A stretch of DNA of 64,000 nucleotides, taken from NCBI GenBank assembly GCA_964462985.1, contig CAYXAA010000003.1:1-64000 (forward strand), read 5' to 3'. The DNA comes from CAYXAA01 sp964462985. Lineage in GTDB: Bacteria; Pseudomonadota; Alphaproteobacteria; Rhizobiales; Stappiaceae. Both the position numbers and the translations under genes were made by a program. Positions 1-9,716 of the stretch are shown in pieces; positions within the stretch are counted from its first letter, which is position 1; every line of letters starts with the position of its first letter. The notes under the pieces are model-generated. The model had not been told where the DNA came from. It ran no database searches and saw only the letters and a list, made by a program, of their open reading frames with translations.

Positions 1-1988
<1,988 letters not shown>

Positions 1989-2186
1989 AGACTTCCGCTC
2001 TTGGCCCATCCATGAGATCTTCGATTTAGCTTTCGCCACGCATTAGAAAGAGTCGAATTTTTAAGCTGAACGGCGTCGCCATCGAACTGAAATCCCAAGG
2101 ATTCCAACCTATTGACTGAAGCTCGCGTAAGTTGCACTTTTCGGAAAAACAAGTTCGAAATTCGAGATTTTTATATGCGATAAACT

Positions 2187-2455
2187 CCCGTCATCCTGGA
2201 CCGCGTGCAGCGGAGCTGCATCGCGAGATCCAGGACCCAGGAGAGACTCGCGGGCGCATGCCCGCGCCTTGCCCGCGACCAGCGGCATTGAGGCGGTAGC
2301 CGCACGGCAATGGCCCTGGTCGGGCCTTTGGACGCGCGTTCCCGCGACGAAGATTTTCCGCTGGTCGCGGATAGAGAGCGGGCTTCGCCCGCACTTTCCT
2401 CCTGGGTCCTGGATCACGCGACACGGCTTCGCCGTGCGCTGTCCAGGATGACGGG
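2187..2455. repeat. Composite palindromic repeat, unit 1
   Basis: Two roughly 98-bp half-repeats in inverted orientation: left half 2187-2285, right half 2358-2455. Both outer ends read CCCGTCATCCTGGA inward, and each half contains GATCCAGGACCCAG, a small hairpin, a GCGGGC/GCCCGC hairpin and a CGCGACCAGCGG block. The 72 bp between the halves is not conserved. The same half-repeat occurs twice more at 2978-3196. This resembles the intergenic palindromic repeats common in alphaproteobacterial genomes. No transposase or target-site duplication was identified. Confidence 0.85.
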
Positions 2456-2517
2456 GAGGAGAGGTCTGCGCGCTCCAGCAGGCGCCCCGTGCGAGGCGCC
2501 GCCGCAAAGCATGCCCT

Positions 2518-2804
2518 TCACGCCACCCAAAACTCCGTCAGATCCCGCCACTCCGGGTTCGCGGCCTCGATGAGGTCGATCTTCCACGCCCGGCGCCAGC
2601 GCTTGAGGTGTTTCTCCCGCGCGATCGCCGCGTCGATGCGCTCGAATTCCTCGCAATAGACCAGCCGCTTGACGCCATAGCGCGCCGTGAAGCCGCGACG
2701 AGGCCCTCGCTGTGCTCGAACAGACGTCGCGACAGGTCGATGGTGACGCCGATGTAGAGCGTGCCGTTGCGGCCGGAGGCGAGGATGTAGACGAAGGCGC
2801 GCAT
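2518..2804 (-). pseudogene. Frameshifted GIY-YIG endonuclease-like gene
   Basis: The first part, from ATG at 2804, reads MRAFVYILASGRNGTLYIGV followed by DLSRRLFEHSEGLV, the start of a short single-domain GIY-YIG protein with VYIL and LYIGVT-type strands and a catalytic-type Arg. The remainder (GFTARYGVKRLVYCEEF, then AIAREKHLKRWRRAWK and NPEWRDL) continues in another frame down to a TGA at 2518. One base appears to be missing near 2695, where the family usually has G-L-V-P-G-F. The intact protein would have about 95 residues. The gene lies exactly between two composite palindromic repeats. A sequencing error could mimic this lesion. Confidence 0.8.
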
Positions 2805-2977
2805 GGGGACAATGCAATCACAGGATGCATCTCTGCGCAATACCTCTTCAACGTGCCATCCCTTCAATGCGCTCTATATTGCCCCTCCTTCCTCCCGCCC
2901 GCCTCGCCCGCTCCGGCTGTCTGGCGCACCAGCCTCACCCCAAGCTCCGCGCCTGCCATCTCCTCCCCACCTCCCCT

Positions 2978-3196
2978 CCCGTCATCCTGGACCGCATGCC
3001 GCGAAGCGGCAGGCGAGATCCAGGACCCAGCGACCAAGTCGCGCGGAACGCGCGTCCTTATGCGCGGCCAGCGCCCTACCTCGGCGCACCGCTTTATTCC
3101 GCTAGTCGCGGATAAGGTGCGGGCTCCGCCCGCGAGTCTCTCCTGGGTCCTGGATCACGCGATGCGCCTTTGGCGCACGCTGTCCAGGATGACGGG
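2978..3196. repeat. Composite palindromic repeat, unit 2
   Basis: Second copy of the inverted pair seen at 2187-2455: left half 2978-3073, right half 3099-3196, again with CCCGTCATCCTGGA at both outer ends. The spacer between the halves is only about 25 bp here. Similarity continues past the right end (GGAGGAGAGGT followed by TGCGCG), as it does after unit 1, and the mirror of this flank precedes the left end. Between the unit 1 and unit 2 repeats lies only the broken GIY-YIG gene. Confidence 0.85.
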
Positions 3197-3984
3197 AGGA
3201 GAGGTTTGCGCGGAACTGCGCCGCTTCCCGTGAGGCGCGGTGCCCCCCACGCACCCAGCTATTCCCGCCCCGCACTCCTCCGGTCCGCACGCCGCCGCCC
3301 TAGGAATAAAAACTTATCCCCGCTCCCGCCACCGCCCGTATCCTTTCCCCATCGCCCGGCTCGCAAGGGGACCGTGATCGGACCGACCGTTCGCGTGAGC
3401 CGGGGACGTGACGGTGCGGGAGGCGGAGGTAACGGACCCGCCCACCGCGCTGACCGGGTCGAGGGGACGCCTCCGGGATGAGGCGGGACTTCACGACCAC
3501 CGGGCAGCCTTGGGGCGCCACGTCCTTCGGGATGTGAACCCCAGCCCGAGAAAAGGGCGGTCGGCCTCTTCGATTGGTTCCGAGCGAAGATCGCCGATCT
3601 GCGCAGCCGCCGCTGGCAACGGCGGCTGCGGGGCGGTCCGGCGGAAAGGAGTCCGGACGGGACGGGATCCGGTCGAACGTCGCGAGGCGGGGTGCTTCCC
3701 TGCAGTGCCACTCGAGCTCACCTGAGCTCACGAGCTCAAGCCCGGCGCTGCCGGGACACCCCGCCGCCTCCCCGAAACCTCCGGCCCAACCGGGCGCGGA
3801 GGGTTCGGTGCTGGTTTCGGCCGCCTTCGACACGGCTAGGCAGAACCGTGTCGGCGTGGCTATGCTTCGCTTATCACCCTACCATCGCCCTTTTTGCAAA
3901 GGAGCACGCCTTGACCGCCCGGCGCCGCGCCCGAAAATCCGCTGCCCGACCGAAGGCGAACCGCCCTCGCCCGGAGCGGCGCTG
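3197..3984. other. ORF-poor, hairpin-dense intergenic region
   Basis: No convincing protein gene is visible in 788 bp; frames here have low-complexity, Arg/Pro-rich translations. The stretch contains many perfect stem-loops (listed under the ncRNA candidate), a GAGCTCA motif three times at 3714, 3724 and 3732, a triloop hairpin CCCGGC-GCT-GCCGGG at 3741-3755, and an 8-bp stem at 3828-3853. It separates the repeat/GIY-YIG locus from the crcB pair. Confidence 0.6.
3371..3660 (+). ncRNA. Candidate structured RNA of unknown family
   Basis: Stem-loops visible in order: outer ACCGT (3371-3375) with ACGGT (3411-3415); GACCCG/CGGGTC at 3435-3460; CGCCTC/GAGGCG with 6-nt loop at 3468-3485; a 7-bp stem closed by a C(UUCG)G tetraloop at 3519-3536; an 11-bp perfect stem CGCAGCCGCCG with its complement at 3602-3630; GTCCGG/CCGGAC at 3636-3658. 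It does not match what I know of alphaproteobacterial RNase P, tmRNA, SRP RNA or the fluoride riboswitch. Strand is a guess from the UUCG loop. High GC makes chance stems likely, so confidence is low. Confidence 0.3.
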
Positions 3985-4392
3985 ATGCCGCAGTTCGCCG
4001 TGCTGCTCGGCTGGGTTGCCGTTGGCAGCGCCGTCGGCGGCGCCGCCCGGGTTTTCGTCTCCGGCTTCGTCGCCCGCGTGCTCGGCAAATCCTTGCCCTG
4101 GGGCACCCTGGTGGTGAACGTCACCGGCTCCGCCGCGATCGGCGTCCTTGCCGCGCTGGCGGAGGCAGAGGTCCTGCTGGTGCGGCCCGAGGCCTCAGCA
4201 CTGGTCGTGACCGGCTTCCTCGGCAGCTACACCACAGTCTCCGCCTTCAGCCTGCAGACCTTGGCGCTGGCCCAGGCCGGCGATGTCCGGAAGGCCGCCG
4301 GCAATGTCGTCCTCTCGCTCGGCCTCTGCCTCGCCGCCGCCGCCGCCGGCCTGCTGCTGGCGCGGGCCGCCCTTAACGGTGCGGCGGCATGA
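3985..4392 (+). CDS. crcB: Fluoride channel subunit CrcB/Fluc, first copy
   Basis: Small inner-membrane fluoride channel subunit; Fluc proteins work as antiparallel dimers that export F-. 135 residues with four hydrophobic segments. Family motifs: GGAARV near residue 12, PWGTLVVNVTGS (about 33-44) and GFLGSYTTVSAFS. In the last motif the usual TTFSTF-like Phe box reads TTVSAF, so the first Phe is Val. The start chosen is the ATG preceded by GGAG; an open frame extends further upstream to 3574, but its translation is unlike any CrcB. It overlaps the second crcB by 4 bp (ATGA). Confidence 0.92.
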   Translation: MPQFAVLLGWVAVGSAVGGAARVFVSGFVARVLGKSLPWGTLVVNVTGSAAIGVLAALAEAEVLLVRPEASALVVTGFLGSYTTVSAFSLQTLALAQAGDVRKAAGNVVLSLGLCLAAAAAGLLLARAALNGAAA

Positions 4393-4823
4393 GGCAGGAG
4401 CAGGCCAGTCCCCGGCGAGCGGCGCGCGAGGCGCTCGCGCTTTATCTTGCCGTCGCCGCCGGCGCCGCCATCGGCGGCACCGCGCGGGCGGCGCTGTCGC
4501 TGGCGGCACTTGGCCTCGCCGGGCCAGGCTTTCCCTGGGGAACGCTGCTGGCGAATGTCGGCGGCTCCTTCCTCATCGGCTTGTTCGCGGCGCTGACCGG
4601 CCCCGGCGGCCGCCTGGCTGCGAGCCCCCGCACCCGCGAGTTCGTGATGACCGGGTTCTGCGGCGGCTTCACCACCTTTTCGATGTTCAGCCTGGAAACC
4701 GTTTCCCTCGCCGCGGCCGGCGCCTATGGAACGGCGGTGCTCAACGTCGCGGTTTCGCTCGCCGCCTGGCTCGCCGCAGTCTGGGCCGGCCATGCCGTCG
4801 CCGTCAGCCTCAAACGCGCGTAA
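4389..4823 (+). CDS. crcB: Fluoride channel subunit CrcB/Fluc, second copy
   Basis: Partner of the preceding gene, 144 residues, four membrane segments. Motifs: GGTARAALS, PWGTLLANVGGSFLIG and GFCGGFTTFSMFS, with both Phe-box residues retained. Translational coupling through ATGA and divergence between the two copies suggest an obligate heterodimer, as known for other bacteria with paired Fluc genes. The N-terminus carries about 17 extra polar residues before the first helix. No fluoride riboswitch was recognised upstream of the pair. Confidence 0.93.
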   Translation: MRQEQASPRRAAREALALYLAVAAGAAIGGTARAALSLAALGLAGPGFPWGTLLANVGGSFLIGLFAALTGPGGRLAASPRTREFVMTGFCGGFTTFSMFSLETVSLAAAGAYGTAVLNVAVSLAAWLAAVWAGHAVAVSLKRA

Positions 4824-5013
4824 GGCCGGACCCCGGCACCGCAAATCGTTGAATCCGGGTCGCCGATTTGATTTAAGCTTGGGGGCCGGCGTGCCGCGGC
4901 AGCCGGATCGTCAGGCGGCGCGGCAAACGCGCCGGCCGGGCCATTCCGGCCGGCGCGCGCGCCCTTCATTCCATCAACCGCGGGACCTCGGGTCCCGTCC
5001 CGGTGACAGCGGC

Positions 5014-6228
5014 ATGTCCGAAACCATCTCCTCGAGCGCTCCCGGCCTTCGCAAGGGCAAGCCGGTCTGGGCCATCGGCCTGATGACCGGCACCGTGCTG
5101 GACGGCTTCGTCGACGTTGCCGCGATCCGCACCGACGGCGAGACGATCGACAGCTTCGGCCACTGGGAGCTGTCGCCCTACCCAACGGGGCTGCGCGAGG
5201 AACTGGTCGAGACCCTGGCTGCCGCCCGCGAATGGGGCTTTGACGGGCCCGAGCCGGACATTTTCGCCCGCGCCGAGGCAGCGCTGACCCGGGCCCAGGC
5301 CGACGCCGTCAACGCCGTCTTGCTTGCGCGCGGTCTGAAGCCGGCCGACATCGCGGTGATCGGCTTTCACGGCCAGACGGTGCTGCACCGTCGCCCCGAG
5401 CCGGGCGATGACGGCGCGGCCACCCGTCCCGGCGCCACCCGCCAGCTCGGCGACGGCGCGCTGATGGCCCGCCTCACCAACATCGACACGGTCTACGACT
5501 TCCGCTCCGCCGACGTCGCCGCCGGCGGCCAGGGCGCACCGCTGGCGCCGGCCTATCACCGCGCGTTGCTGCAGCGCATCGGCGCCGGGCCGGAGACGGC
5601 CGTGCTCAACCTCGGCGGCGTCGGCAACATCACCTGGTGGGACGGCGCCGACGGACTCATTGCCTGCGACACCGGTCCGGCCAACGCCCCGATCAACGAC
5701 TGGGTGTCCCGCCACGGCCGCGGCCGCATCGACGAGGACGGCCAGCTCGCGCTCGCCGGCACGGTCGACGAGACCCGGCTCGCACAGATGCTCGAGCATC
5801 CCTATTTTGCCGCGCCGCCGCCGAAGTCGCTCGATCGCAACGATTTTACCGCAGCCATGGTCGACGGGCTCTCGGTTGAGGACGGCGCGGCGACGCTGAC
5901 GGCCTTTGCCGCAGCCGCCGTCGGCCGCGCCCTCGACCTTCTGCCGGAGCGGCCGCGCCGGCTCGTCGTCTGCGGCGGCGGCCGCCGCAACCCGGCGTTG
6001 ATGATGGCGCTCGGCCGCCGTGCCGCAGTGCAGGTGACGCCGGCCGAGGCGGTCGGCTGGCGCGGCGACGCGGTCGAGGCCGAATGCTTCGCCTTTCTCG
6101 CCGTGCGCGCGCTCACCGGGCTGCCGATCTCCTTCCCCGGGACCACCGGGGTGGCCGAGCCGATGAGCGGCGGCCGCATCGCCCGGCGCTACCGCGGCTC
6201 CGGCGCCGACGCCCCGGCAGCGGAGTAA
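5014..6228 (+). CDS. anmK: Anhydro-N-acetylmuramic acid kinase
   Basis: Cytoplasmic peptidoglycan-recycling enzyme: hydrolyses and phosphorylates 1,6-anhydro-MurNAc to MurNAc-6-phosphate with ATP. 404 residues, slightly longer than usual. The N-terminal motif GLMTGTVLDGFVD corresponds to the family's GLMSGTSLDG phosphate-binding segment. GFHGQTVLHRP-type (GFHGQTVLHRR), NLGGVGNIT, DTGPANAPIND and VVCGGGRRNP are the usual ASKHA-kinase and AnmK signatures. The ATG at 5014 is chosen because upstream in-frame sequence lacks family similarity. A small gene follows after 5 bp. The nearby DUF1402 protein has lytic-transglycosylase-like motifs; such enzymes generate the substrate of AnmK. Confidence 0.95.
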   Translation: MSETISSSAPGLRKGKPVWAIGLMTGTVLDGFVDVAAIRTDGETIDSFGHWELSPYPTGLREELVETLAAAREWGFDGPEPDIFARAEAALTRAQADAVNAVLLARGLKPADIAVIGFHGQTVLHRRPEPGDDGAATRPGATRQLGDGALMARLTNIDTVYDFRSADVAAGGQGAPLAPAYHRALLQRIGAGPETAVLNLGGVGNITWWDGADGLIACDTGPANAPINDWVSRHGRGRIDEDGQLALAGTVDETRLAQMLEHPYFAAPPPKSLDRNDFTAAMVDGLSVEDGAATLTAFAAAAVGRALDLLPERPRRLVVCGGGRRNPALMMALGRRAAVQVTPAEAVGWRGDAVEAECFAFLAVRALTGLPISFPGTTGVAEPMSGGRIARRYRGSGADAPAAE

Positions 6229-6233
6229 GTGCC

Positions 6234-6599
6234 ATGTCGGCCGTTCGTCCCCCGAGCTTCTTCAGCAATCCCGAGCCGAAGGACCCGCTCGCCGCCGCGC
6301 TCGAACAGGAGGTGATGAGCGAGAAGGCCGGCACGCTCGCCCGCCTGATGCGTGTGCTCGAGCAGAAGATGGCGCGGCTGGACGGTTACGAGCGCCGCGT
6401 TGCCGCCGGCGAGCGCGCCGAGGACGGCGAACGGCGTCGCCGGCTCGTGGCCGAAGCTGGCGAGGCGCTGTGGCACGTGGTGATCCAGCGCGAGCTTTGC
6501 GGGCTGCGGCGCCACGACGGGCTGATGCGCGAACTCGCTATTCCGGCGGCGGTGCGCCTTGCCATGGGGCCGGCTCCAAAGTCCGCTTCGAGCCGTTGA
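6234..6599 (+). CDS. DUF6665-like small protein
   Basis: 121 residues, cytoplasmic, largely helical and charged. It begins MSAVRPPSFF and contains an EQEVMSEKAGTLARLM helix and the segment VIQRELCGLRRHD followed by LAIPAAVRLAMG. I associate this pattern with DUF6665, a family of unknown function in Hyphomicrobiales; that assignment comes from memory. It starts 5 bp after anmK and is probably co-transcribed. No catalytic motif is evident. Confidence 0.7.
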   Translation: MSAVRPPSFFSNPEPKDPLAAALEQEVMSEKAGTLARLMRVLEQKMARLDGYERRVAAGERAEDGERRRRLVAEAGEALWHVVIQRELCGLRRHDGLMRELAIPAAVRLAMGPAPKSASSR

Positions 6600-6919
6600 T
6601 CGGCGCTGGCGCCGGGACATCTTGTCCCACTTCCCGGCGCGAGCGCCAACAAATACGTGATCGGCATCACAGTTATGCCGGCGGACAGATCCTAGAAAAT
6701 GGCGTAACGTCAAGGCCAGCCGTGCTCCGCATCGGGGCAGCGGCAACGCTTTGCGATGTGCGTGATAATGAAATGTGCGATCGCGGCGCTCCCTTTCAGG
6801 CGGGGGAGAACGGGATCGGGGGGCAACGGTCGATTTTTCGGGCCAGTGTGTCCGGCCTGCCACTTGAACCCTGCCGTACCACCTGTGTATGAGCCTGCCG
6901 AACTTGGTCGGAGCCCTCG
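6600..6919. other. Intergenic region upstream of DUF1402 gene
   Basis: 320 bp without a credible ORF. It holds a promoter candidate at 6864-6893 for the downstream gene; nothing else was recognised. Confidence 0.5.
6864..6893 (+). promoter_or_regulatory. Candidate sigma70-type promoter for DUF1402 gene
   Basis: CTTGAAC with -35 TTGAAC at 6864-6869, an 18-bp spacer and -10 TATGAG at 6888-6893, about 26 bp before the ATG at 6920. The CTTG core is typical of alphaproteobacterial housekeeping promoters. Based on inspection only. Confidence 0.4.
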
Positions 6920-7951
6920 ATGTTGTCGCCAGCCCGTCTTTCTCACACTCCCGGCGCGCGATGCGGCCTGCTGGTGCGGACGGTGCTGCGCGGCTGCCTC
7001 GGGCTGACAGTGATCGCTCCGGCTGCGTTGCCGACCCTCGTTGCCGCGGGTCCGGCGGCCGCTGAAGCCGTCGTCATGGTGCCACCGGGCAACCGGAATG
7101 CGGTCCAGCCTGCCATTCCCTTCGCCTCTGCGCGCCGCACCGCGGCATCAAGGTCGAGCTACGACAGCAAGTTCGACCGCGTGGTCGGTGTGCTGCGCCG
7201 CGACACGCGCCTGATCCGCAACATCAAGAGCGTTTCGGCGAAATATGGCGTCGCTCCGATCCATATGCTCGGAGCGATCGTCGGCGAGCATACCTACAAC
7301 TACGACAGCCTCGACAGCGCGCAGTCCTACTACGTCAAGGCGCTCGCCTATGCCGGCGTTTCGCTGTCCTTTGCCCTGAAGGGCGAGCACGTCGATGATT
7401 TCGTCCAGAGGCCGCAGTTCGACAGTTGCCGCCAGGGCCGCCAGGATAGCAACCGGCTGTGGTCCTGCTACGAGCGGGTCTGGGAGCGTCAGTTCCGTGG
7501 CCGGCGCGTTGACGGCACGGCTTACCCCAACAAGAACTTCAACGAGACCTTCTTCCAGCCGCTGTTCTCGGGCCAGAGCTTCGGGCTCGGCCAGCTGTCA
7601 CCGCTCACCGTGCTGAAGATGAGCGACCGCGTCGCCCGCACCAGCGGCTTTCCCAAGCTGACGGCCCGCAATGCCACGGAGGTGTATAAGGCGACGATGG
7701 ATCCGAACAAGTCGCTGCACTACATGGCCGCCGTGATCCGGGACTCAATCGATGCCTATCGCTCGGTCGCCAAGGTCGACATCTCCCGGAACCCGGGGAT
7801 CACCGCCACGCTCTACAATCTCGGCAACCCCTGGGACCGCGCGGCGCGGTACCGCCGCGAGCGCGCGGCCGGCACCGTCACCTGGCCGTCCGAGAACTAT
7901 TACGGCTGGCTGGTCAACAGCCGGCTCGATACGCTGGAAAGCCTGTTGTAA
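6920..7951 (+). CDS. DUF1402 family periplasmic protein, lytic-transglycosylase-like
   Basis: 343 residues with a basic, hydrophobic N-terminal segment ending near AAAEA (about residue 50), consistent with export. DUF1402 is found mainly in Hyphomicrobiales and has no assigned function. Visible motifs resemble the lysozyme/SLT fold: GAIVGEHTYNYD with Glu123 where the catalytic Glu would sit, FGLGQLSP (222-229) matching the G-x-x-Q motif, and TLYNLG (297-302) matching the AYNxG motif. Two Cys (170 and 183) may form a disulfide. A role in peptidoglycan cleavage is inference. RBS GGAG precedes the ATG. Confidence 0.85.
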   Translation: MLSPARLSHTPGARCGLLVRTVLRGCLGLTVIAPAALPTLVAAGPAAAEAVVMVPPGNRNAVQPAIPFASARRTAASRSSYDSKFDRVVGVLRRDTRLIRNIKSVSAKYGVAPIHMLGAIVGEHTYNYDSLDSAQSYYVKALAYAGVSLSFALKGEHVDDFVQRPQFDSCRQGRQDSNRLWSCYERVWERQFRGRRVDGTAYPNKNFNETFFQPLFSGQSFGLGQLSPLTVLKMSDRVARTSGFPKLTARNATEVYKATMDPNKSLHYMAAVIRDSIDAYRSVAKVDISRNPGITATLYNLGNPWDRAARYRRERAAGTVTWPSENYYGWLVNSRLDTLESLL

Positions 7952-8122
7952 AGGCAGAACAAGAAGGCTCGCGTCCACGGGTCGGTCGCCCGTGAACGTC
8001 GGACTGATTGCCGGACACAGACCGCCATGCGGCTGCGCGCGCCGCCGCGGCCGATCCCGCCACGCCATCGACCTGAGCAAACATCGACCGCTAGCAGACG
8101 GGCGTCATGGGATCGGCCCGTC

Positions 8123-8401
8123 TCACTCCCACCAGCAGACTTCGCGCAGCTCAGTGCGCACGCCGCCGGTGCGGGGATCGCGGACCTCGGTCGGGATCCG
8201 GTTGCAGACCTTGATACGGGCCTGGAACGGCGAAGCACCGCCGACGATATAGGGCCCGCCCCGGGCCTCCTGCTCGCGCAGCTTCTGGATCAGCACCATG
8301 CGGTCAAAGACGTCGTCGCCCTGCATGGCTTGGGCGAGGCTGGGGATGGCCACGGCAAACGCCGCAGCGGCAAGGACAATACGGCGCGAACCTTTGAACA
8401 T
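8123..8401 (-). CDS. Small secreted hypothetical protein
   Basis: 92 residues. A clear signal peptide (MFKGSRR, hydrophobic core, SLAQA cleavage near residue 25) is followed by about 67 residues ending REVCWWE. The mature part has two Cys, in KVCNRIPTEV and EVCWWE, that may form a disulfide. GGAGAGAT lies just upstream of the ATG. No family recognised. It stands alone between a + strand DUF1402 gene and a hydrolase on the same strand. Confidence 0.75.
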   Translation of the reverse strand: MFKGSRRIVLAAAAFAVAIPSLAQAMQGDDVFDRMVLIQKLREQEARGGPYIVGGASPFQARIKVCNRIPTEVRDPRTGGVRTELREVCWWE

Positions 8402-8519
8402 AAGATCTCTCCTGTCTTAAAACGGCGCAAACGGGAGGCGTCACCATCCCGTCCCGCTTCGCGACATATCTAGGAACATGCTCCAGCGGGTCGGGTGACG
8501 GAAATCACGCTCGGTCGCA

Positions 8520-9191
8520 TCACGGTTCGCGCTGCAGGAACGGATTGTTGCGCCGTTCCTCGCCGAACGTCGATGCCGGACCGTGCCCCGGCAGGAAGGT
8601 GACGTCGTCGCCGAGCGGCAGCAGCTTCTCGGTAATCGAGCGGATCAGGGTCGGGTGGTCGCCCCCCGGCAGATCGGTGCGCCCGACCGATCCGGCGAAC
8701 AGCACGTCCCCGGACAGCGCGAACTGCAGTTCGGCATCGTAGAACACGATGTGGCCGGGGGCATGGCCCGGACAGTGCAGCACCGCAAAGCGGCGGCCTG
8801 CAGCCTCGACGACATCACCCTCCTGAAGCCATTGATCCGGCTCCACCGGTTTCACCCCGGTCACCCCGTACTGCAGCGCCTGTTCGGCGACGCGCTCGAT
8901 CAGTGGCCGGTCCGCTTCGTGCGGACCGATCACCGGCACACCCAGCGCGGCGGCAAGGTCGGCCGCGCCGCCCACATGGTCGATGTGGCCGTGGGTCAGC
9001 AGGATCTTTTCGACCGTGACGTTGTGCTTGGCAATCGCCGCACGGATCTTCTCGATGTCCCCGCCGGGATCAACGACGGCACCGAACCTGGTCTTGGAAT
9101 CGAACACCAGCGAGCAGTTCTGCTGGAACGGCGTTACCGGGATGACGGCGATCTGGATCGGCGGCTCCTGGTCGTTATCGACTTCGCTCAT
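8520..9191 (-). CDS. MBL-fold metallohydrolase, glyoxalase II-like
   Basis: 223 residues, cytoplasmic. It carries the complete metallo-beta-lactamase ligand set: H67-G-H69-I-D71-H72, H143 in CPGHAPGH, D162 in LSGDVLFAGSVG, and H203 in LPGHGP. GRTDLPGGD is typical of the GloB/YcbL-like thioester hydrolases. The likely reaction is hydrolysis of S-lactoylglutathione or a related thioester; the substrate is not determined by the sequence. The start chosen is the ATG at 9191; longer in-frame starts give Arg-rich sequence unlike the family. Confidence 0.9.
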   Translation of the reverse strand: MSEVDNDQEPPIQIAVIPVTPFQQNCSLVFDSKTRFGAVVDPGGDIEKIRAAIAKHNVTVEKILLTHGHIDHVGGAADLAAALGVPVIGPHEADRPLIERVAEQALQYGVTGVKPVEPDQWLQEGDVVEAAGRRFAVLHCPGHAPGHIVFYDAELQFALSGDVLFAGSVGRTDLPGGDHPTLIRSITEKLLPLGDDVTFLPGHGPASTFGEERRNNPFLQREP

Positions 9192-9716
9192 GCTGGATCC
9201 CCAAGGTGAGCCGCCGTCCCGCGGACGGCGGGCTGATCGCCTCCGAACCATTGCGGCGGCCCGTCGGTCAGGCAGCGCTCGCGGTACCCGGCGTGCAACG
9301 ACGGCGCTTTCGCGTTCAGCGTGCCGCTGCCATCCTTGCACAGAATACGGATCCCGATCACCGTGAATTAGCGGCCGACGCGAAGGCTGACAACCGCTTC
9401 GACAGGCCGATCCCCTTGTTCGGCTCGCACTTCTCCTTGCCTTTCAAGGGAAATACCCGTCGTAGAACGCGCGGTTTCGCTTGCGGAAGCCCCCTGTCAA
9501 CACCTATTATGCTGGCGCGGCGGAACGGACGAGGGCGAGACAGTCGGTGCGGCGACCGATCAGGCGAGGCGCGCAAACTCTTTCCCGCATTCCACGACGT
9601 TGGCGTATGGGCTTCGGGCCCGGAAGATGCTCGGTGTTGCGATGTGACCACGCGACATCGGGGCGGAGCGGCATGGAGCGTGTCGAAGACACTTGCTCGA
9701 AAAAGGTGATCTGGAA
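9192..9716. other. Intergenic region with candidate long leader of cold-shock gene
   Basis: 525 bp with no credible protein gene. It contains a candidate promoter at 9481-9510, which would give the downstream cold-shock gene a 5' leader of about 200 nt. Nothing else recognised. Confidence 0.45.
9481..9510 (+). promoter_or_regulatory. Candidate promoter of cold-shock gene
   Basis: -35 CTTGCGG (hexamer 9481-9486), 18-bp spacer, -10 TATTAT at 9505-9510. Predicted start near 9517 leaves about 200 nt before the ATG at 9717. Long leaders are known for cspA-type genes. Inspection only. Confidence 0.35.

Noticed and set aside
3714..3738. GAGCTCA three times within 25 bp
   Set aside because: Short and palindromic; no regular spacing (10 and 8 bp) and no adjacent promoter to support an operator.
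3574..3984. Upstream extension of the first crcB gene to 3574
   Set aside because: The added 137 residues are Arg/Pro/Ser-rich and unlike any CrcB; ATG 3985 has its own GGAG and gives a normal length.
3860..3984. Fluoride riboswitch ahead of crcB
   Set aside because: GGGCGATGGT occurs here only on the minus strand, opposite to crcB, and the rest of the crcB-motif pseudoknot is not visible.
7975..7992. CACGGG/CCCGTG hairpin after the DUF1402 gene
   Set aside because: Six base pairs and no T tract; too weak to call a terminator.
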